Shown: in pieces, positions 37,893-47,004 of the stretch
Layout: each line of letters starts with the position of its first letter
Position numbering within the stretch: position 1 is the stretch's first letter
Source of the DNA: Rhizocola hellebori
GTDB taxonomy: Bacteria; Actinomycetota; Actinomycetes; Mycobacteriales; Micromonosporaceae
Direction: 5' to 3'
Assembly: GCF_016862955.1 (NCBI RefSeq)
Contig: NZ_BONY01000023.1
Coordinates: 62,001-126,000 of the forward strand
Length of the DNA stretch: 64,000 nucleotides
Notes under the pieces: model-generated
Told to the model about the DNA's origin: nothing
The model's database searches: none
The model's input: only the letters and a program-made list of their open reading frames with translations
Translations under genes and position numbers: made by a program

Positions 37893-38777
37893 TCACGTCG
37901 TAGGCGCGAGCACGGAGAGCAACAAGTAGGCCATCGGCGCCGCGAAGACGATGGAGTCCAGCCGGTCCATCAGCCCGCCGTGGCCGGGCAGCAGGCTGCT
38001 CATGTCCTTGATGCCGAGATCCCGCTTGAGCAACGACTCCGCAAGATCACCGAGCACGGCGGCGATGGACACCGCCACGCCGAAGCAGGCGCCCTTCCAG
38101 GCCGCCACGTCGAGCAGGAGCCACAGCAGCAAAGCGCTGCCGGCGGCCGTGGCGAGGACCGACCCGGCAAAGCCCTCCCAGGACTTCTTCGGGCTGATCG
38201 TCGGCGCCATCGGGTGCTTGCCCAGCAGCACGCCCGCCACAAAGCCACCCGTGTCGGAGAGCACCACCGCGGCGATGGTCACCACGATGCGCCACTGCCC
38301 ATCGTCCACGCGGGCCAGCAGCGCCGCGAACCCGAGCAGGAACGGGACGTAGACCAGGATCAGCGCACCCGCGCCCATGTCGCGCTGGTAGCCGTCCGGG
38401 CCGTCGCCCATCCGCCAGACCATGGTGGCGAGCAGCGCCACCAGGAGCCCGATCGTCAAGCCGTTCACGTCGGCGAACCAGGCCAGCGCGATCATCACGG
38501 TGCTGCCACCGAGCAGGGGCAGCATCGGCGGGCGGGCCGGGCTGCCCGTGCGGATGGCACGGACCATCTCCCAGACCCCGACGCCTGCCGCGAGCACCAG
38601 CACCGCCAGGAAGAGTGGCTTGGCGAAGAACAGCGGCACGAAAATCAGAATGAGAAGGGTGGCCCCGACCGCAAGGGAGACCGGCACATTACGCCCGGCT
38701 CGGCCGTAATCGGGGGCAGGAGAGCCGGGCGCGGCATGCCGGAATTGCCGCGCCCCATCGTCGTCGAGATCTGCCAT
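37893..38777 (-). CDS. cdsA: Phosphatidate cytidylyltransferase
   Basis: CdsA makes CDP-diacylglycerol for phospholipid synthesis. The 294-residue integral membrane protein has a short basic N-terminus, about eight helices and the signature GDLAESLLKRDLGIKDMSSLLPGHGGLMDRLD (key: S, KR, KD, HGG, DR). It shares one base with the frr stop (TGATG), so it is coupled to frr. Confidence 0.95.
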   Translation of the reverse strand: MADLDDDGARQFRHAAPGSPAPDYGRAGRNVPVSLAVGATLLILIFVPLFFAKPLFLAVLVLAAGVGVWEMVRAIRTGSPARPPMLPLLGGSTVMIALAWFADVNGLTIGLLVALLATMVWRMGDGPDGYQRDMGAGALILVYVPFLLGFAALLARVDDGQWRIVVTIAAVVLSDTGGFVAGVLLGKHPMAPTISPKKSWEGFAGSVLATAAGSALLLWLLLDVAAWKGACFGVAVSIAAVLGDLAESLLKRDLGIKDMSSLLPGHGGLMDRLDSIVFAAPMAYLLLSVLAPTT

Positions 38778-39334
38778 CAGATATCGAGCAGCTCGGCTTC
38801 CTTGTGCTTGACCAGCTCGTCGATCTGGGCGACGTACTTGTGGGTCAGCTCTTCGAGCTCCTTCTCCGCGCGCTTGCCCTCGTCCTCGCCGACCCCGCCG
38901 TCCTTGACCAGCTTGTCGAGCTCGTCCTTGGCCTTACGGCGGACGTTGCGAACCGCGACCTTGTTGTCCTCACCCTTGGAACGAGCCACCTTGATCATCT
39001 CTCGGCGGCGATCCTCGGTCATCGGCGGCACCACGATGCGCAGAACCGTTCCCTCGTTACCCGGGTTGACCCCGAGATCCGAGTCACGGATGGCGCGCTC
39101 CATCACGCCGAGCTGCGAGGCGTCGTAAGGCTTGATGATCACCATTCTCGGCTCGGGCACGCTGATCGAAGCCATCTGGGGCAACGGCGTGGGGGTGCCG
39201 TAGTAGTCGACGACGATCCTTGAGAACATCGCCGCACTGGCCCGCCCGGTGCGGATGGCCGCGAGGTCTTCCTTCGCATGCTCGACTGCCCGGTCCATCT
39301 TCTCCTCCGCCTCGAGGAGTGTGTCATCGATCAC
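38777..39334 (-). CDS. frr: Ribosome recycling factor
   Basis: RRF dissociates post-termination ribosomes with EF-G. The 185-residue protein has [27 protein letters not shown] at the N-terminus and the long-helix domain with [28 protein letters not shown] (key [10 protein letters not shown]). Start ATG at 39334, 41 bases after pyrH stop. Confidence 0.96.
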   Translation of the reverse strand: MIDDTLLEAEEKMDRAVEHAKEDLAAIRTGRASAAMFSRIVVDYYGTPTPLPQMASISVPEPRMVIIKPYDASQLGVMERAIRDSDLGVNPGNEGTVLRIVVPPMTEDRRREMIKVARSKGEDNKVAVRNVRRKAKDELDKLVKDGGVGEDEGKRAEKELEELTHKYVAQIDELVKHKEAELLDI

Positions 39335-39375
39335 GGGCTTCTCCGTCTCTCTCTACCTTCCAAAACCAACCCGGA

Positions 39376-40098
39376 TTATGCCGGGGTGATAAGCGTTCCG
39401 ATCTTTTCACCGCTCAGCGCCTTGATGATGTCGTCGTTCTCCGCTCCGAACACGAGCATCGGCAGTCCATTCTCACCGCAAAGGCTCAGGGCCGCAGCGT
39501 CAGCAACCTTAAGCCCCTTCCGAATCGCCTCCGACGAGGTGATCTCGGCCAGCTTGACCGCGCTCGGGTCTGTGCGCGGGTCCGCGGAGTAGACGCCATC
39601 GACACCGTTCTTGCTCATCAGCACGACGTCGGCGCGGATCTCAAGCGCGCGCTGCGCGGCCACGGTATCGGTGGTGAAGTAGGGCATCCCGGCCCCGCCC
39701 CCGAAGATCACGACTCGGCCCTTCTCCAGGTGCCGGATGGCCCGCAGCGGGATGTACTGCTCCGCCACCTGCGCCATGGTGATCGCGGTCTGGACCCTCG
39801 TCTCGATGCCCTCTTTTTCGAGGAAGTCCTGTAGCGCCAGGCAGTTCATGACTGTCCCCAGCATGCCCATGTAGTCGGCGCGGGCTCTGTCCATACCGCG
39901 CTTTTGCAGCTCGGCCCCGCGGAAGAAGTTACCGCCGCCAACCACCACGGCAACCTGGACTCCGGCCCGCATCGCGGACGCTATCTGCCGTGCGATGCCG
40001 GCCACCACGTCCGGATCCACTCCGACCGCGCCACCGCCGAACACCTCACCGGAAAGCTTCAACACCACCCGCTTAAACCGACCGGTCAAGAGCGCCAC
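39376..40098 (-). CDS. pyrH: UMP kinase
   Basis: UMP kinase of the amino-acid-kinase fold. The 240-residue protein (if GTG at 40098) shows [13 protein letters not shown] near the N-terminus, [30 protein letters not shown] and [19 protein letters not shown] (active site). GTG at 40098 has GAGGA close by; TTG at 40089 or ATG at 40125 are alternatives, so the first 10 residues are uncertain. It is downstream of tsf behind a hairpin. Confidence 0.93.
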   Translation of the reverse strand: MALLTGRFKRVVLKLSGEVFGGGAVGVDPDVVAGIARQIASAMRAGVQVAVVVGGGNFFRGAELQKRGMDRARADYMGMLGTVMNCLALQDFLEKEGIETRVQTAITMAQVAEQYIPLRAIRHLEKGRVVIFGGGAGMPYFTTDTVAAQRALEIRADVVLMSKNGVDGVYSADPRTDPSAVKLAEITSSEAIRKGLKVADAAALSLCGENGLPMLVFGAENDDIIKALSGEKIGTLITPA

Positions 40099-40131
40099 CT
40101 TCCTCGTATGCCCACCGCAGACCATATGCCA

Positions 40132-40161
40132 CGGGGAGGCCGTGCGAGCACGACCTCCCCG
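40132..40161. terminator. Long interrupted hairpin between tsf and pyrH
   Basis: CGGGGAGG pairs with CCTCCCCG and the inner CGTGC pairs with GCACG around loop GA; a single C/A mismatch separates the two. About 13 pairs in 30 bases. It probably attenuates or terminates tsf transcripts and separates pyrH expression. Confidence 0.6.
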
Positions 40162-40175
40162 GTAATCGACAGGAC

Positions 40176-41003
40176 TCAGGCCTGGCCGACCTCAAACCGG
40201 ACGAACTTGACGACCTCGATGCCAGCCTCGGTGAGAACCTGCTTCACGCTCTTCTTCTGGTCCGCCACCGAAGCCTGCTCCAGCAGGACGAAGTCCTTGA
40301 AGAAGGAGTTCACCCGGCCTTCGATGATCTTCGGCATGGCCGCGGCGGGCTTGCCCTCCTCGATCGCGGTCTGCTCGGCGATGCGCCGCTCAGACTCGAC
40401 GACCTCGGCCGGAACGTCTTCGCGCACAAGGTACTTCGGGCGCATCGCGGCGATCTGCATCGCCACCCCGCGGGCGTCGGCCTCGCCGGCTTCATCGGAC
40501 TTGCCGGTGTACGCGACTGCGACACCCACCTGCGCCGGCAGGTCGGGGCTCTTGCGGTGCATGTAGACCGCGAGCTGACCATCAAGCACGGCGAAGCGGT
40601 TGATCACGAGCTTCTCGCCGATCTTGGCCGACTGCTCCTGGATCAGGTCGGCCACGGTCGTGCCATCGAGCGACGAGGCGAGCAGCGCCTCGAGATCGGC
40701 CGGCTTGGCCGACGCGACGTGCTTGACCAGACGGTCGGCCAGCGCGATGAAGGCATCGTTCTTGGCGACGAAGTCGGTCTCGCAGTTGAGCTCGAGAAGC
40801 GCGTTGCCGGAGTGGGCCACCAGGCCGTTGGCGGTGGCGCGGCCGGCGCGCTTGCCCACGTCCTTGGCGCCCTTGATGCGCAGGAACTCGACCGCCTTGT
40901 CGAAGTCGCCGTCGGACTCCTCCAGCGCCTTCTTACAGTCCATCATTCCGGCGGCGGTCAGGTCACGGAGCCGCTTGACATCGGCTGCGGTGAAGTTAGC
41001 CAT
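40176..41003 (-). CDS. tsf: Elongation factor Ts
   Basis: EF-Ts exchanges GDP for GTP on EF-Tu. The 275-residue protein starts [29 protein letters not shown], with the [10 protein letters not shown] motif (key residues for EF-Tu contact). The dimerisation and C-terminal parts follow. ATG at 41003, 21 bases after rpsB stop. Confidence 0.97.
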   Translation of the reverse strand: MANFTAADVKRLRDLTAAGMMDCKKALEESDGDFDKAVEFLRIKGAKDVGKRAGRATANGLVAHSGNALLELNCETDFVAKNDAFIALADRLVKHVASAKPADLEALLASSLDGTTVADLIQEQSAKIGEKLVINRFAVLDGQLAVYMHRKSPDLPAQVGVAVAYTGKSDEAGEADARGVAMQIAAMRPKYLVREDVPAEVVESERRIAEQTAIEEGKPAAAMPKIIEGRVNSFFKDFVLLEQASVADQKKSVKQVLTEAGIEVVKFVRFEVGQA

Positions 41004-41024
41004 GTTGGTATCCTCTTGTCCGTT

Positions 41025-41852
41025 TTATTCGGCCGGAGTGGTCTCGGTGGCGGCGGGCGCTGTCCCGGCGGGCGCGAGCAGCTCCTGCTCCCACTCGGCC
41101 AGCGGCTCGTCTGCGGCCACGGTGCCCGGCTCCGGCTTCACGTCGCCACCACGGGCGGCCTTGCCCGAGCGGGCGATCAGGCCGTCGGCCACGGCCGAGG
41201 CGATGACCTTGGTGAGCAGCTCGGCGGAGCGGATCGCGTCGTCGTTACCCGGGATCGGGAAGTCGACCTCGTCCGGGTCGCAGTTCGTGTCGAGGATCGC
41301 GATCACCGGGATGCCCAGCTTGCGGGCCTCGTCGACGGCGATGTGCTCCTTCTTGGTGTCCACGATCCAGACCGCGGCCGGGGTGCGCGACATGTCACGC
41401 AGACCACCGAGGGTCTTGGAAAGCTTCTCCTTCTCGCGCGAGAGCACGAGCGCTTCCTTCTTGGTGTGGGTCGCCGTGGCGCCGGACAGGTCCATCGCCT
41501 CCAGCTCCTTCATCCGCTGAAGGCGCTTGTAAACCGTCTGGAAGTTGGTGAGCATGCCGCCCAGCCAGCGGTGGTTGACGTAGGGCATGCCCACGCGGGC
41601 TGCCTGCTCGGCCACGGCTTCCTGAGCCTGCTTCTTGGTACCCACGAAAAGAATGCTGCCGCCGTCGGCAACCGTGTTGCGAACGAAGCTGTAAGCCTTC
41701 TCGATGTAGTCGAGGGTCTGGCGAAGATCGATGATGTAGATGCCGTTGCGCTCGGTGAAGATAAAGCGCTTCATCTTGGGGTTCCACCGGCGGGTCTGGT
41801 GTCCGAAGTGGACGCCACTTTCCAGCAGCTGGCGGATGCTGACAACAGCCAT
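41025..41852 (-). CDS. rpsB: 30S ribosomal protein S2
   Basis: S2 of 275 residues. It has [32 protein letters not shown] (key [12 protein letters not shown]), [14 protein letters not shown] and [15 protein letters not shown], with an Ala/Pro/Glu-rich C-terminal extension ([21 protein letters not shown]). It is the first gene of rpsB-tsf. Confidence 0.97.
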   Translation of the reverse strand: MAVVSIRQLLESGVHFGHQTRRWNPKMKRFIFTERNGIYIIDLRQTLDYIEKAYSFVRNTVADGGSILFVGTKKQAQEAVAEQAARVGMPYVNHRWLGGMLTNFQTVYKRLQRMKELEAMDLSGATATHTKKEALVLSREKEKLSKTLGGLRDMSRTPAAVWIVDTKKEHIAVDEARKLGIPVIAILDTNCDPDEVDFPIPGNDDAIRSAELLTKVIASAVADGLIARSGKAARGGDVKPEPGTVAADEPLAEWEQELLAPAGTAPAATETTPAE

Positions 41853-41985
41853 GGTGAGGCCAATCCTTCCGGCGTGAGCGCAGACTCACGCTTTCCCTGG
41901 TTAGTGCCGGCAGCCGGATGGCTACCGCCTGGCGCCCGGTCGCCGGCCGGTGTGAACTCGCAGAACGAGACCAGGGAGGCCGTCG

Positions 41986-42039
41986 CCCCGACCGCTGGGG
42001 GGTCGGGGAGGACGCGCGAAGTCGACCGCAAGCGCGGTC
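41986..42039. promoter_or_regulatory. Two hairpins in the rpsB upstream region
   Basis: CCCCGACC/GGTCGGGG (41986-42008) and GACCGC/GCGGTC around AAGC (42024-42039) are perfect small stems in the 235-base space between rpsB and the membrane gene at 42089. TACACT about 120-190 bases upstream of rpsB on the minus strand could be its -10 box. The stems could be an S2-type autoregulatory leader or terminate the upstream membrane gene. Confidence 0.35.
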
Positions 42040-42088
42040 GCCGATAGACAAGTGTACGCCGTGACCGGCGACACCAGTAAAACGGGCC

Positions 42089-42649
42089 TTAAGCCGCGGT
42101 TCCGGCCGCGATCAGCAGGCCCAGCGCTATCGGGATGTACACCAGGGGCGTGCGCAGCCACACCCGGGGGCCCTGGAACTGGACCGCCGTCGCCGCGCCC
42201 GTGGAAAGCCCGTAGAGCCCGATCGCGAGCAGCGGGAAGGCGATCATGGCCAGCAGCGGGCCGAGCACGGCCGCCGCGCTGATTTCGAACGCCCCGGAAA
42301 GGAACGGCCTGATCATCAGCAGCTCACCAAGCGCGCCAAGCGCGAGGTAGAGCGCCAGGAAGATCGGCTTCTTACTCCGGTAGAGCCCGTCCGTCTCCGC
42401 TATCGAGCGGCGCACCGCGGCCGAGTCCACCGCGCTGGTCGCCTCCCGCAGCACCGGGCTGGGCTCGTGCGGGGCGGGGAAACCCGGCGGGATCGGATCA
42501 CGGAGCGGATCGCCCATCGGGCCGCGCATCGGAGGCGGTCCAGCGGGCACGCCGCTCACCGGACGACGGCGATCTCCACCGCCCTCGAACCATCGCTCGC
42601 CCCGACCGCCGGTCTCCTGCCAGTTCGCGTTCTCGTCACGTCGGTCCAC
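42089..42649 (-). CDS. Conserved membrane protein, unknown function
   Basis: About 186 residues from GTG 42649. A Pro/Arg-rich polar head (residues 1-75) is followed by three or four helices (LALYLALGALGELLMI, AAAVLGPLLAMIAFPLLAIGLYG, VYIPIALGLLIAAGTAA). No enzyme motif. It lies between rpsB and the divergent 2TM/3TM gene at 42754. The start is uncertain because no strong ribosome binding site is seen. Confidence 0.6.
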   Translation of the reverse strand: MDRRDENANWQETGGRGERWFEGGGDRRRPVSGVPAGPPPMRGPMGDPLRDPIPPGFPAPHEPSPVLREATSAVDSAAVRRSIAETDGLYRSKKPIFLALYLALGALGELLMIRPFLSGAFEISAAAVLGPLLAMIAFPLLAIGLYGLSTGAATAVQFQGPRVWLRTPLVYIPIALGLLIAAGTAA

Positions 42650-42753
42650 GGCCGCCGACCATAGGTGACGACGCCGGATACCGCAAGTGGGGGCCCTGAT
42701 GATCGTGAAACTCGTACATGGGAATGTCTTGCCACCCACCGTAAAGTAGATCC

Positions 42754-43167
42754 GTGGTGGAGTACTTCGTCGATGACCGGGTCAAACATCTGGAGTTCAT
42801 CCAAGCGGTGATCGCGCGGCTGTCCAGTGGATCGTTCTTCATGAAGGGCTGGGGCCTGACGGTCACCGGCGCCATCTACGGCTTCGCGGCGAACTCGCTG
42901 AGTTGGCACATCAGCATGGTCGGGCTGTTGCCCGCGGTGGCGTTCTGGTTCCTGGATTCCTACTTTCTCCGCCAAGAGCGGTTGTTTCGCCGCCTCTATG
43001 AGGATGCGCGCCGGTTTGACGGCACGGTCGAGGTTTTCTCCATGGACACGAGCCGCTATCAAGAAATGGAGACACTCCGCGCGGCGGCCTTCTCACGCAC
43101 GCTGGCGCCCTTCTACGGCTTCATGATGATATCTGGGGCCATTTTGTTCGTCGTCTTCTCAAGATGA
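42754..43167 (+). CDS. Small membrane protein, SLATT/RipA-like, possible effector
   Basis: A 137-residue protein with three hydrophobic segments (about residues 35-55, 56-70 and 117-135). The opening VKHLEFIQAVIARLSSGSFFMKGWGLT and LDSYFLRQERLFRRLYEDARRFDG are features of widespread small membrane proteins that often occur in defence or accessory islands. TAAAGT ends 6 bases before the GTG, so the message may be leaderless. It converges on the HIT gene. Family assignment is tentative and no function is claimed. Confidence 0.6.
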   Translation: MVEYFVDDRVKHLEFIQAVIARLSSGSFFMKGWGLTVTGAIYGFAANSLSWHISMVGLLPAVAFWFLDSYFLRQERLFRRLYEDARRFDGTVEVFSMDTSRYQEMETLRAAAFSRTLAPFYGFMMISGAILFVVFSR

Positions 43168-43593
43168 TCCCGACAACGCCGCCCGCACCAGATGGGCCAC
43201 AACATCTTCCGATTCGCCTTTATCCGCAGGGTTTTCCGGCCAGATGTTGCCGATCGCGTCATCGTGCCAGCGCGGCACCACATGCATGTGCAGGTGCCAA
43301 ACCGTTTGCGACGCAGCCTTTCCCGCCGAGTTGATGACATTGAGCCCATCGGGCTGGAGGGCCTCCCGCACCCCGCGCGCCACGGTGAGCACAGAATGGG
43401 CCAGACGAGCGGCTAGCTGATCGTCCAGTGACCAAATGTCTTTCACGTGAGCCTTTGGTACCACAAGGGTGTGCCCCTTCGCCGCAGGGTTGAGCGGAAG
43501 AAAAGCCACCGAATGCTCGTCGGACCAGACTATCTTCGCCGACCCGGTCCCTCTTCCTATGGCACAGAACTGACACTCGTTATCTTCGTCCAC
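43159..43593 (-). CDS. HIT (histidine triad) family hydrolase
   Basis: A 144-residue protein starts GTG 43593 with GGGAG about 10 bases upstream. It has NECQFCAIGRGTG (zinc-like Cys pair), PLNPAAKGHTLVVPKAHVKDI, and the catalytic triad motif in VWHLHMHVVPRW (H-X-H-X-H). HIT proteins hydrolyse nucleotide-linked phosphoramidates or dinucleoside polyphosphates. The gene is divergent from fxsA and its 3' end overlaps the membrane gene by nine bases. It is not clearly part of the fxs system. Confidence 0.88.
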   Translation of the reverse strand: MDEDNECQFCAIGRGTGSAKIVWSDEHSVAFLPLNPAAKGHTLVVPKAHVKDIWSLDDQLAARLAHSVLTVARGVREALQPDGLNVINSAGKAASQTVWHLHMHVVPRWHDDAIGNIWPENPADKGESEDVVAHLVRAALSGSS

Positions 43594-43709
43594 GGCGCGA
43601 CCACTCCCGGCAATTCTTATCGGCTGCTTGGTCACCGTTCTTGGCACGGTGGCCGCCGATGCAGGCGATGACAACACGTCGAAACTTCTCTATCCTCTTT
43701 AACATGCTG

Positions 43710-43736
43710 GGTGGGGGGTATTGAACTGTACCCACC
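43710..43736. promoter_or_regulatory. Inverted repeat in the fxs upstream region, candidate operator
   Basis: GGTGGGGGGTA and TACCCACC flank TTGAACTG. The arms agree apart from three extra Gs in the left arm. It lies 43 bases before the fxsA start and within the 185-base HIT/fxsA divergent space, so it may bind a regulator of the fxs operon. Confidence 0.35.
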
Positions 43737-43778
43737 GAAGGCAAGTCGGCCCGTGCAACAGCACTCCTGGGAGCAGTC

Positions 43779-43952
43779 GTGGATGGACCAACTATTGACG
43801 CGACCCGTCAAATGCGTGACTCGCTGCGGGAAATCCAGCAGACACCGATGGACAGCATAAAAACCCCCCAGGTGACCACACTGGTCAGCCGAATCCTCGG
43901 CGGGGACAGGGACAGGCTCGACACGCTATCGGCGTTCCAATCTATGATCTGA
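43779..43952 (+). CDS. fxsA: FxSxx-COOH RiPP precursor peptide (FxsA)
   Basis: A 57-residue ORF, too short for the usual cutoffs, starts GTG 43779 with GGGAG 5 bases upstream. It ends in DTLSAFQSMI: Phe53, Ser55 and two more residues before the stop, the exact FxSxx C-terminus that names this family. The remaining leader is polar and helical (SLREIQQTPMDSI, TTLVSRILGGD). FxsB is expected to link Phe53 to Ser55 in a three-residue cyclophane. It stops 7 bases before fxsB. Confidence 0.9.
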   Translation: MDGPTIDATRQMRDSLREIQQTPMDSIKTPQVTTLVSRILGGDRDRLDTLSAFQSMI

Positions 43953-43959
43953 CCACACC

Positions 43960-46284
43960 GTGTCAACTGGCGATGCCTTGCTAAAGTCACGCTCCCCCGC
44001 TATGTCGCAGTTCGTCCTCAAGGTGCACAGCCGCTGCGATCTTGCGTGCGATCACTGTTACGTCTACGAGCACGAGGACCAGAGCTGGCGTGAGCGGCCA
44101 CGGGTGATGACGCCAGCGGTGATTGCGCAAGCCGCTGCCCGCATCGCCGAACACGCAGCCGCCTCAGGGCTGTCCACCGTGCATGTTGTCCTGCATGGCG
44201 GAGAGCCTTTGCTGATGGGGCTCGCCGCGCTCGGATCCGCGATCGGAGAGCTTCGGGCCACCATCGAACCGGTGGCAGAGCTTGACTTGAGAATGCAGTC
44301 CAATGGCGTCCTGCTCAACGAAGAGCTGTGCGATCTGTTCGCCATGCACGGTGTGAAAGTGGGCATCTCACTCGACGGCGGCCGGATGGCCAATGATCGT
44401 CACCGCCGCTTTCCCAACGGCGCCAGCAGTTACGGCCCGGTGCTCGCGGCTCTGCAACTGTTGCGCCGTCCCGAGTATCGCGCAAGTTTCGCCGGCCTGC
44501 TCTGCACGATCGACATCGCGAACGATCCGATCGAGGTTTACGAGGCGCTGATCGCGCAGCGGCCGCCCCGGATAGATCTCCTGCTCCCGCACGCCACCTG
44601 GGAGCGGCCACCACCGCGGCCGGACGACGACCCCACCCCCTACGCCACCTGGCTGGGCACCATCTACCGGCGCTGGGTGCAGGACGGCAAACCTGTCCCG
44701 ATCCGGATGTTCGATTCGCTTCAGTCGCTGGCCCGCGGTGGGGCAAGCGGCAGCGAGGCGCTCGGGCTCGACGCGGCGGACGTGATCGTCATCGAGACCG
44801 ACGGGGCTTGGGAACAGGCCGATTCCATGAAGACGGCCTACCATGGCGCGCCTGAAACGGGGTACGACATCTTCACCCATACCGCAGCGCAGGCCGCGCT
44901 TCATCCGGCGATAGTGGCCCGTTTCGGTGGCCTGGCCGCGCTGTGCGACACCTGCCAGGCCTGTCCGGTGGTCGCTCAGTGCGGCGGAGGTCTTTACGCC
45001 CACCGGTACCGGTCCGAGTCGAAGTTCGACAACCCCTCGGTCTACTGCGCCGACCTCAAAGGCCTGATCACTATCGTCGGAAAGGGTTCGCCGGCGCAAG
45101 CCACAGCCGGGTCGGAGGCGGCCGACTCGATGCCCGCGGATCTACTGGACCGGATGGCGACCGGCTACGGCGACGCCGAAGCCGTGCAATACCTGGCCGA
45201 CACCCAGTTGGCCTTCGTCCGCGCGTTGCTGGTCGCGGTCGCCGCCGACGCGACGGGGTCCGCCGCGGAGGCGTGGAAGTTGCTGGGGCGGCTGGAACAT
45301 GAAGCGCCACAAGCGGTGAAGACCGTTCTGACCCACCCCTACGTCCGGGCCTGGGCCGTGCATTGCCTCGAGAACGAGGGTGCCGATCGCGACCGCCTCG
45401 CCTGCCTGGTGGCGGCCGCCGCGATCCACGGCAATGTCGCCGTGCAGGTCACGGTTCCGGTCCACGACGGCGCCATCCACCTGCCCACTCTCGGCACGGT
45501 CCGGACAGTGACGCCCGCTTCTGGCGACGCCGTGTTGTCTGTGCTGGCGGGCGGATTCACCGTCCGATCTGGAAGGTCGCTGCTCGCCATCGCCACCGAC
45601 GTGCCCACCGAGATCTGGGAGCCGGCCTGGCGCGTGGACTTCGACGGGCTGCGCCTGGTGGTCGAGGACAGCGATCCCTACCGCGACTGTCACGAGTGGA
45701 CGCCGGGGCCGCGGCTGACCGAAGCGGCGGCGAAGCTGTGGACCGATTCGGCCATGGGCGCCTGGCAAGACATCCGGCGTCACGTGCCTGAACAGGTCCC
45801 GGGCATGCGAATCGGGCTCGCGGCCATCACGCCCCTGGTCGACAGCCAGGAAGGCGTCAACCGGGCCGCCACTTCCCGGCATGCCTTTGGCGCGCTCGGC
45901 ACCACCTCGGTCGGCCCACGGGACCTGGCCGTGGTCCTTGTCCACGAGTTCCAGCACAGCAAAATGGGCGCCACGCTTGATCTTTTTGATCTTCTTGATC
46001 CTGGGTACCCGAAACGCCTGGCGGTTGGCTGGCGAAAGGATCCCCGGCCGGCCGAAGGTGTATTGCAAGGCATCTATGCACACCTGGGCGTGGCCGACAT
46101 CTGGCGAGCCCGAGCCATTGCCGCACCCGATCCGGAGGCAGTCTCGTATTTCAATATCTATCGCGATTGGACGACCGGAGCGATCGATACCCTCACCGCC
46201 AGCGGCGCACTCACCCAGATAGGCCAACGCTTTGTCACTCGGATGGGCGAGGTGATCGCCCAGTGGCCGATGGTCAAGTGTTGA
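43960..46284 (+). CDS. fxsB: FxsB radical SAM/SPASM peptide maturase fused to an HExxH domain
   Basis: A 774-residue fusion. The radical SAM core has CX3CX2C as CDLACDHC (residues 26-33); the SPASM domain has CDTCQACPVVAQCGGGLYA and a later Cys in VYC (about residues 329-366). This FxsB family forms cyclophanes in FxSxx precursors. The C-terminal half (about residue 400 on) ends in a metalloenzyme-type domain with VHEFQH at residues 661-666 and KDPRPAEGVLQGIYAH, matching the HExxH domain of RiPP-associated peptide hydroxylases. Start GTG at 43960 or ATG at 44002. Confidence 0.93.
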   Translation: MSTGDALLKSRSPAMSQFVLKVHSRCDLACDHCYVYEHEDQSWRERPRVMTPAVIAQAAARIAEHAAASGLSTVHVVLHGGEPLLMGLAALGSAIGELRATIEPVAELDLRMQSNGVLLNEELCDLFAMHGVKVGISLDGGRMANDRHRRFPNGASSYGPVLAALQLLRRPEYRASFAGLLCTIDIANDPIEVYEALIAQRPPRIDLLLPHATWERPPPRPDDDPTPYATWLGTIYRRWVQDGKPVPIRMFDSLQSLARGGASGSEALGLDAADVIVIETDGAWEQADSMKTAYHGAPETGYDIFTHTAAQAALHPAIVARFGGLAALCDTCQACPVVAQCGGGLYAHRYRSESKFDNPSVYCADLKGLITIVGKGSPAQATAGSEAADSMPADLLDRMATGYGDAEAVQYLADTQLAFVRALLVAVAADATGSAAEAWKLLGRLEHEAPQAVKTVLTHPYVRAWAVHCLENEGADRDRLACLVAAAAIHGNVAVQVTVPVHDGAIHLPTLGTVRTVTPASGDAVLSVLAGGFTVRSGRSLLAIATDVPTEIWEPAWRVDFDGLRLVVEDSDPYRDCHEWTPGPRLTEAAAKLWTDSAMGAWQDIRRHVPEQVPGMRIGLAAITPLVDSQEGVNRAATSRHAFGALGTTSVGPRDLAVVLVHEFQHSKMGATLDLFDLLDPGYPKRLAVGWRKDPRPAEGVLQGIYAHLGVADIWRARAIAAPDPEAVSYFNIYRDWTTGAIDTLTASGALTQIGQRFVTRMGEVIAQWPMVKC

Positions 46285-46341
46285 CGTGGCGACCTACGCT
46301 GATGAATCAACAACCACACGTGCGGTTCAGGAGTGCGCTAC

Positions 46342-47004
46342 GTGAGCGACGAGAAGCTTGAGGAGTCCGGCGCGCCGGTTTTCTTCGTGAGCTATGCCCG
46401 CTCAAAACCGGCCAACTCTCCGGTGTTGCCACCCCACGAGACCAACGCCCACGTGCAGCGCTTGTTCCGGGACCTGACCCAGCATGTCAATCAGCTGGTG
46501 CCCCTGTCCGCCGGCTGTGACCCGGGATTCATGGATATGACCATGACCGGAGGCGCGCTTTGGGAACGCGAGCTGCGCACCAATGCGGGGTCGTGCCAGG
46601 TGCTGATATGTCTGCTCTCCCCGCCCTACCTGCGCAGCGAATGGTGTGCCATGGAGTGGGACATCTTCTCCGCGCGCGAGGTGGTTCGGCGTTCCGACGG
46701 GAAACCGGCCAGCGAGACCATGATCGTGCCGGTGCTCTGGGTGCCCATCCTGGAGGAACTCCCGAAGATGATCGATGAGGTCACCCTGTTCTCCCCTCGG
46801 GATCTGCATGATTCGAATATCAGTCCCATGTATGAGCGGGAAGGCCTCTACGGGATCCTCAACACCGACCCGGGCGCCTACCCGGCCCTCGTCTGGAAGC
46901 TCGCCAAGCACATCCAAGTCCTGCAGGCCAAGTACGAGGTCCTGCCCAAAGTTCCGGACAGCATAGACGGCTTGAATCGGCACTTCTTCAAGGAGCCGGG
47001 ATGA
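46342..47004 (+). CDS. fxsC: TIR-like protein, short FxsC paralogue
   Basis: A 220-residue protein with a TIR-like fold: FFVSYARSKPANSPVLPPHE, GFMDMTMTGGALWERELR, CQVLICLLSPPYLRSEWCAMEWDIFSARE. The Glu four residues after the Trp of SEWCAMEW sits at the position of the TIR NADase glutamate. It lacks the C-terminal FxsC domain. GTG at 46342 has AGGAG 8 bases upstream, better than GTG 46333. It couples to the next gene by ATGA. Confidence 0.85.
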   Translation: MSDEKLEESGAPVFFVSYARSKPANSPVLPPHETNAHVQRLFRDLTQHVNQLVPLSAGCDPGFMDMTMTGGALWERELRTNAGSCQVLICLLSPPYLRSEWCAMEWDIFSAREVVRRSDGKPASETMIVPVLWVPILEELPKMIDEVTLFSPRDLHDSNISPMYEREGLYGILNTDPGAYPALVWKLAKHIQVLQAKYEVLPKVPDSIDGLNRHFFKEPG

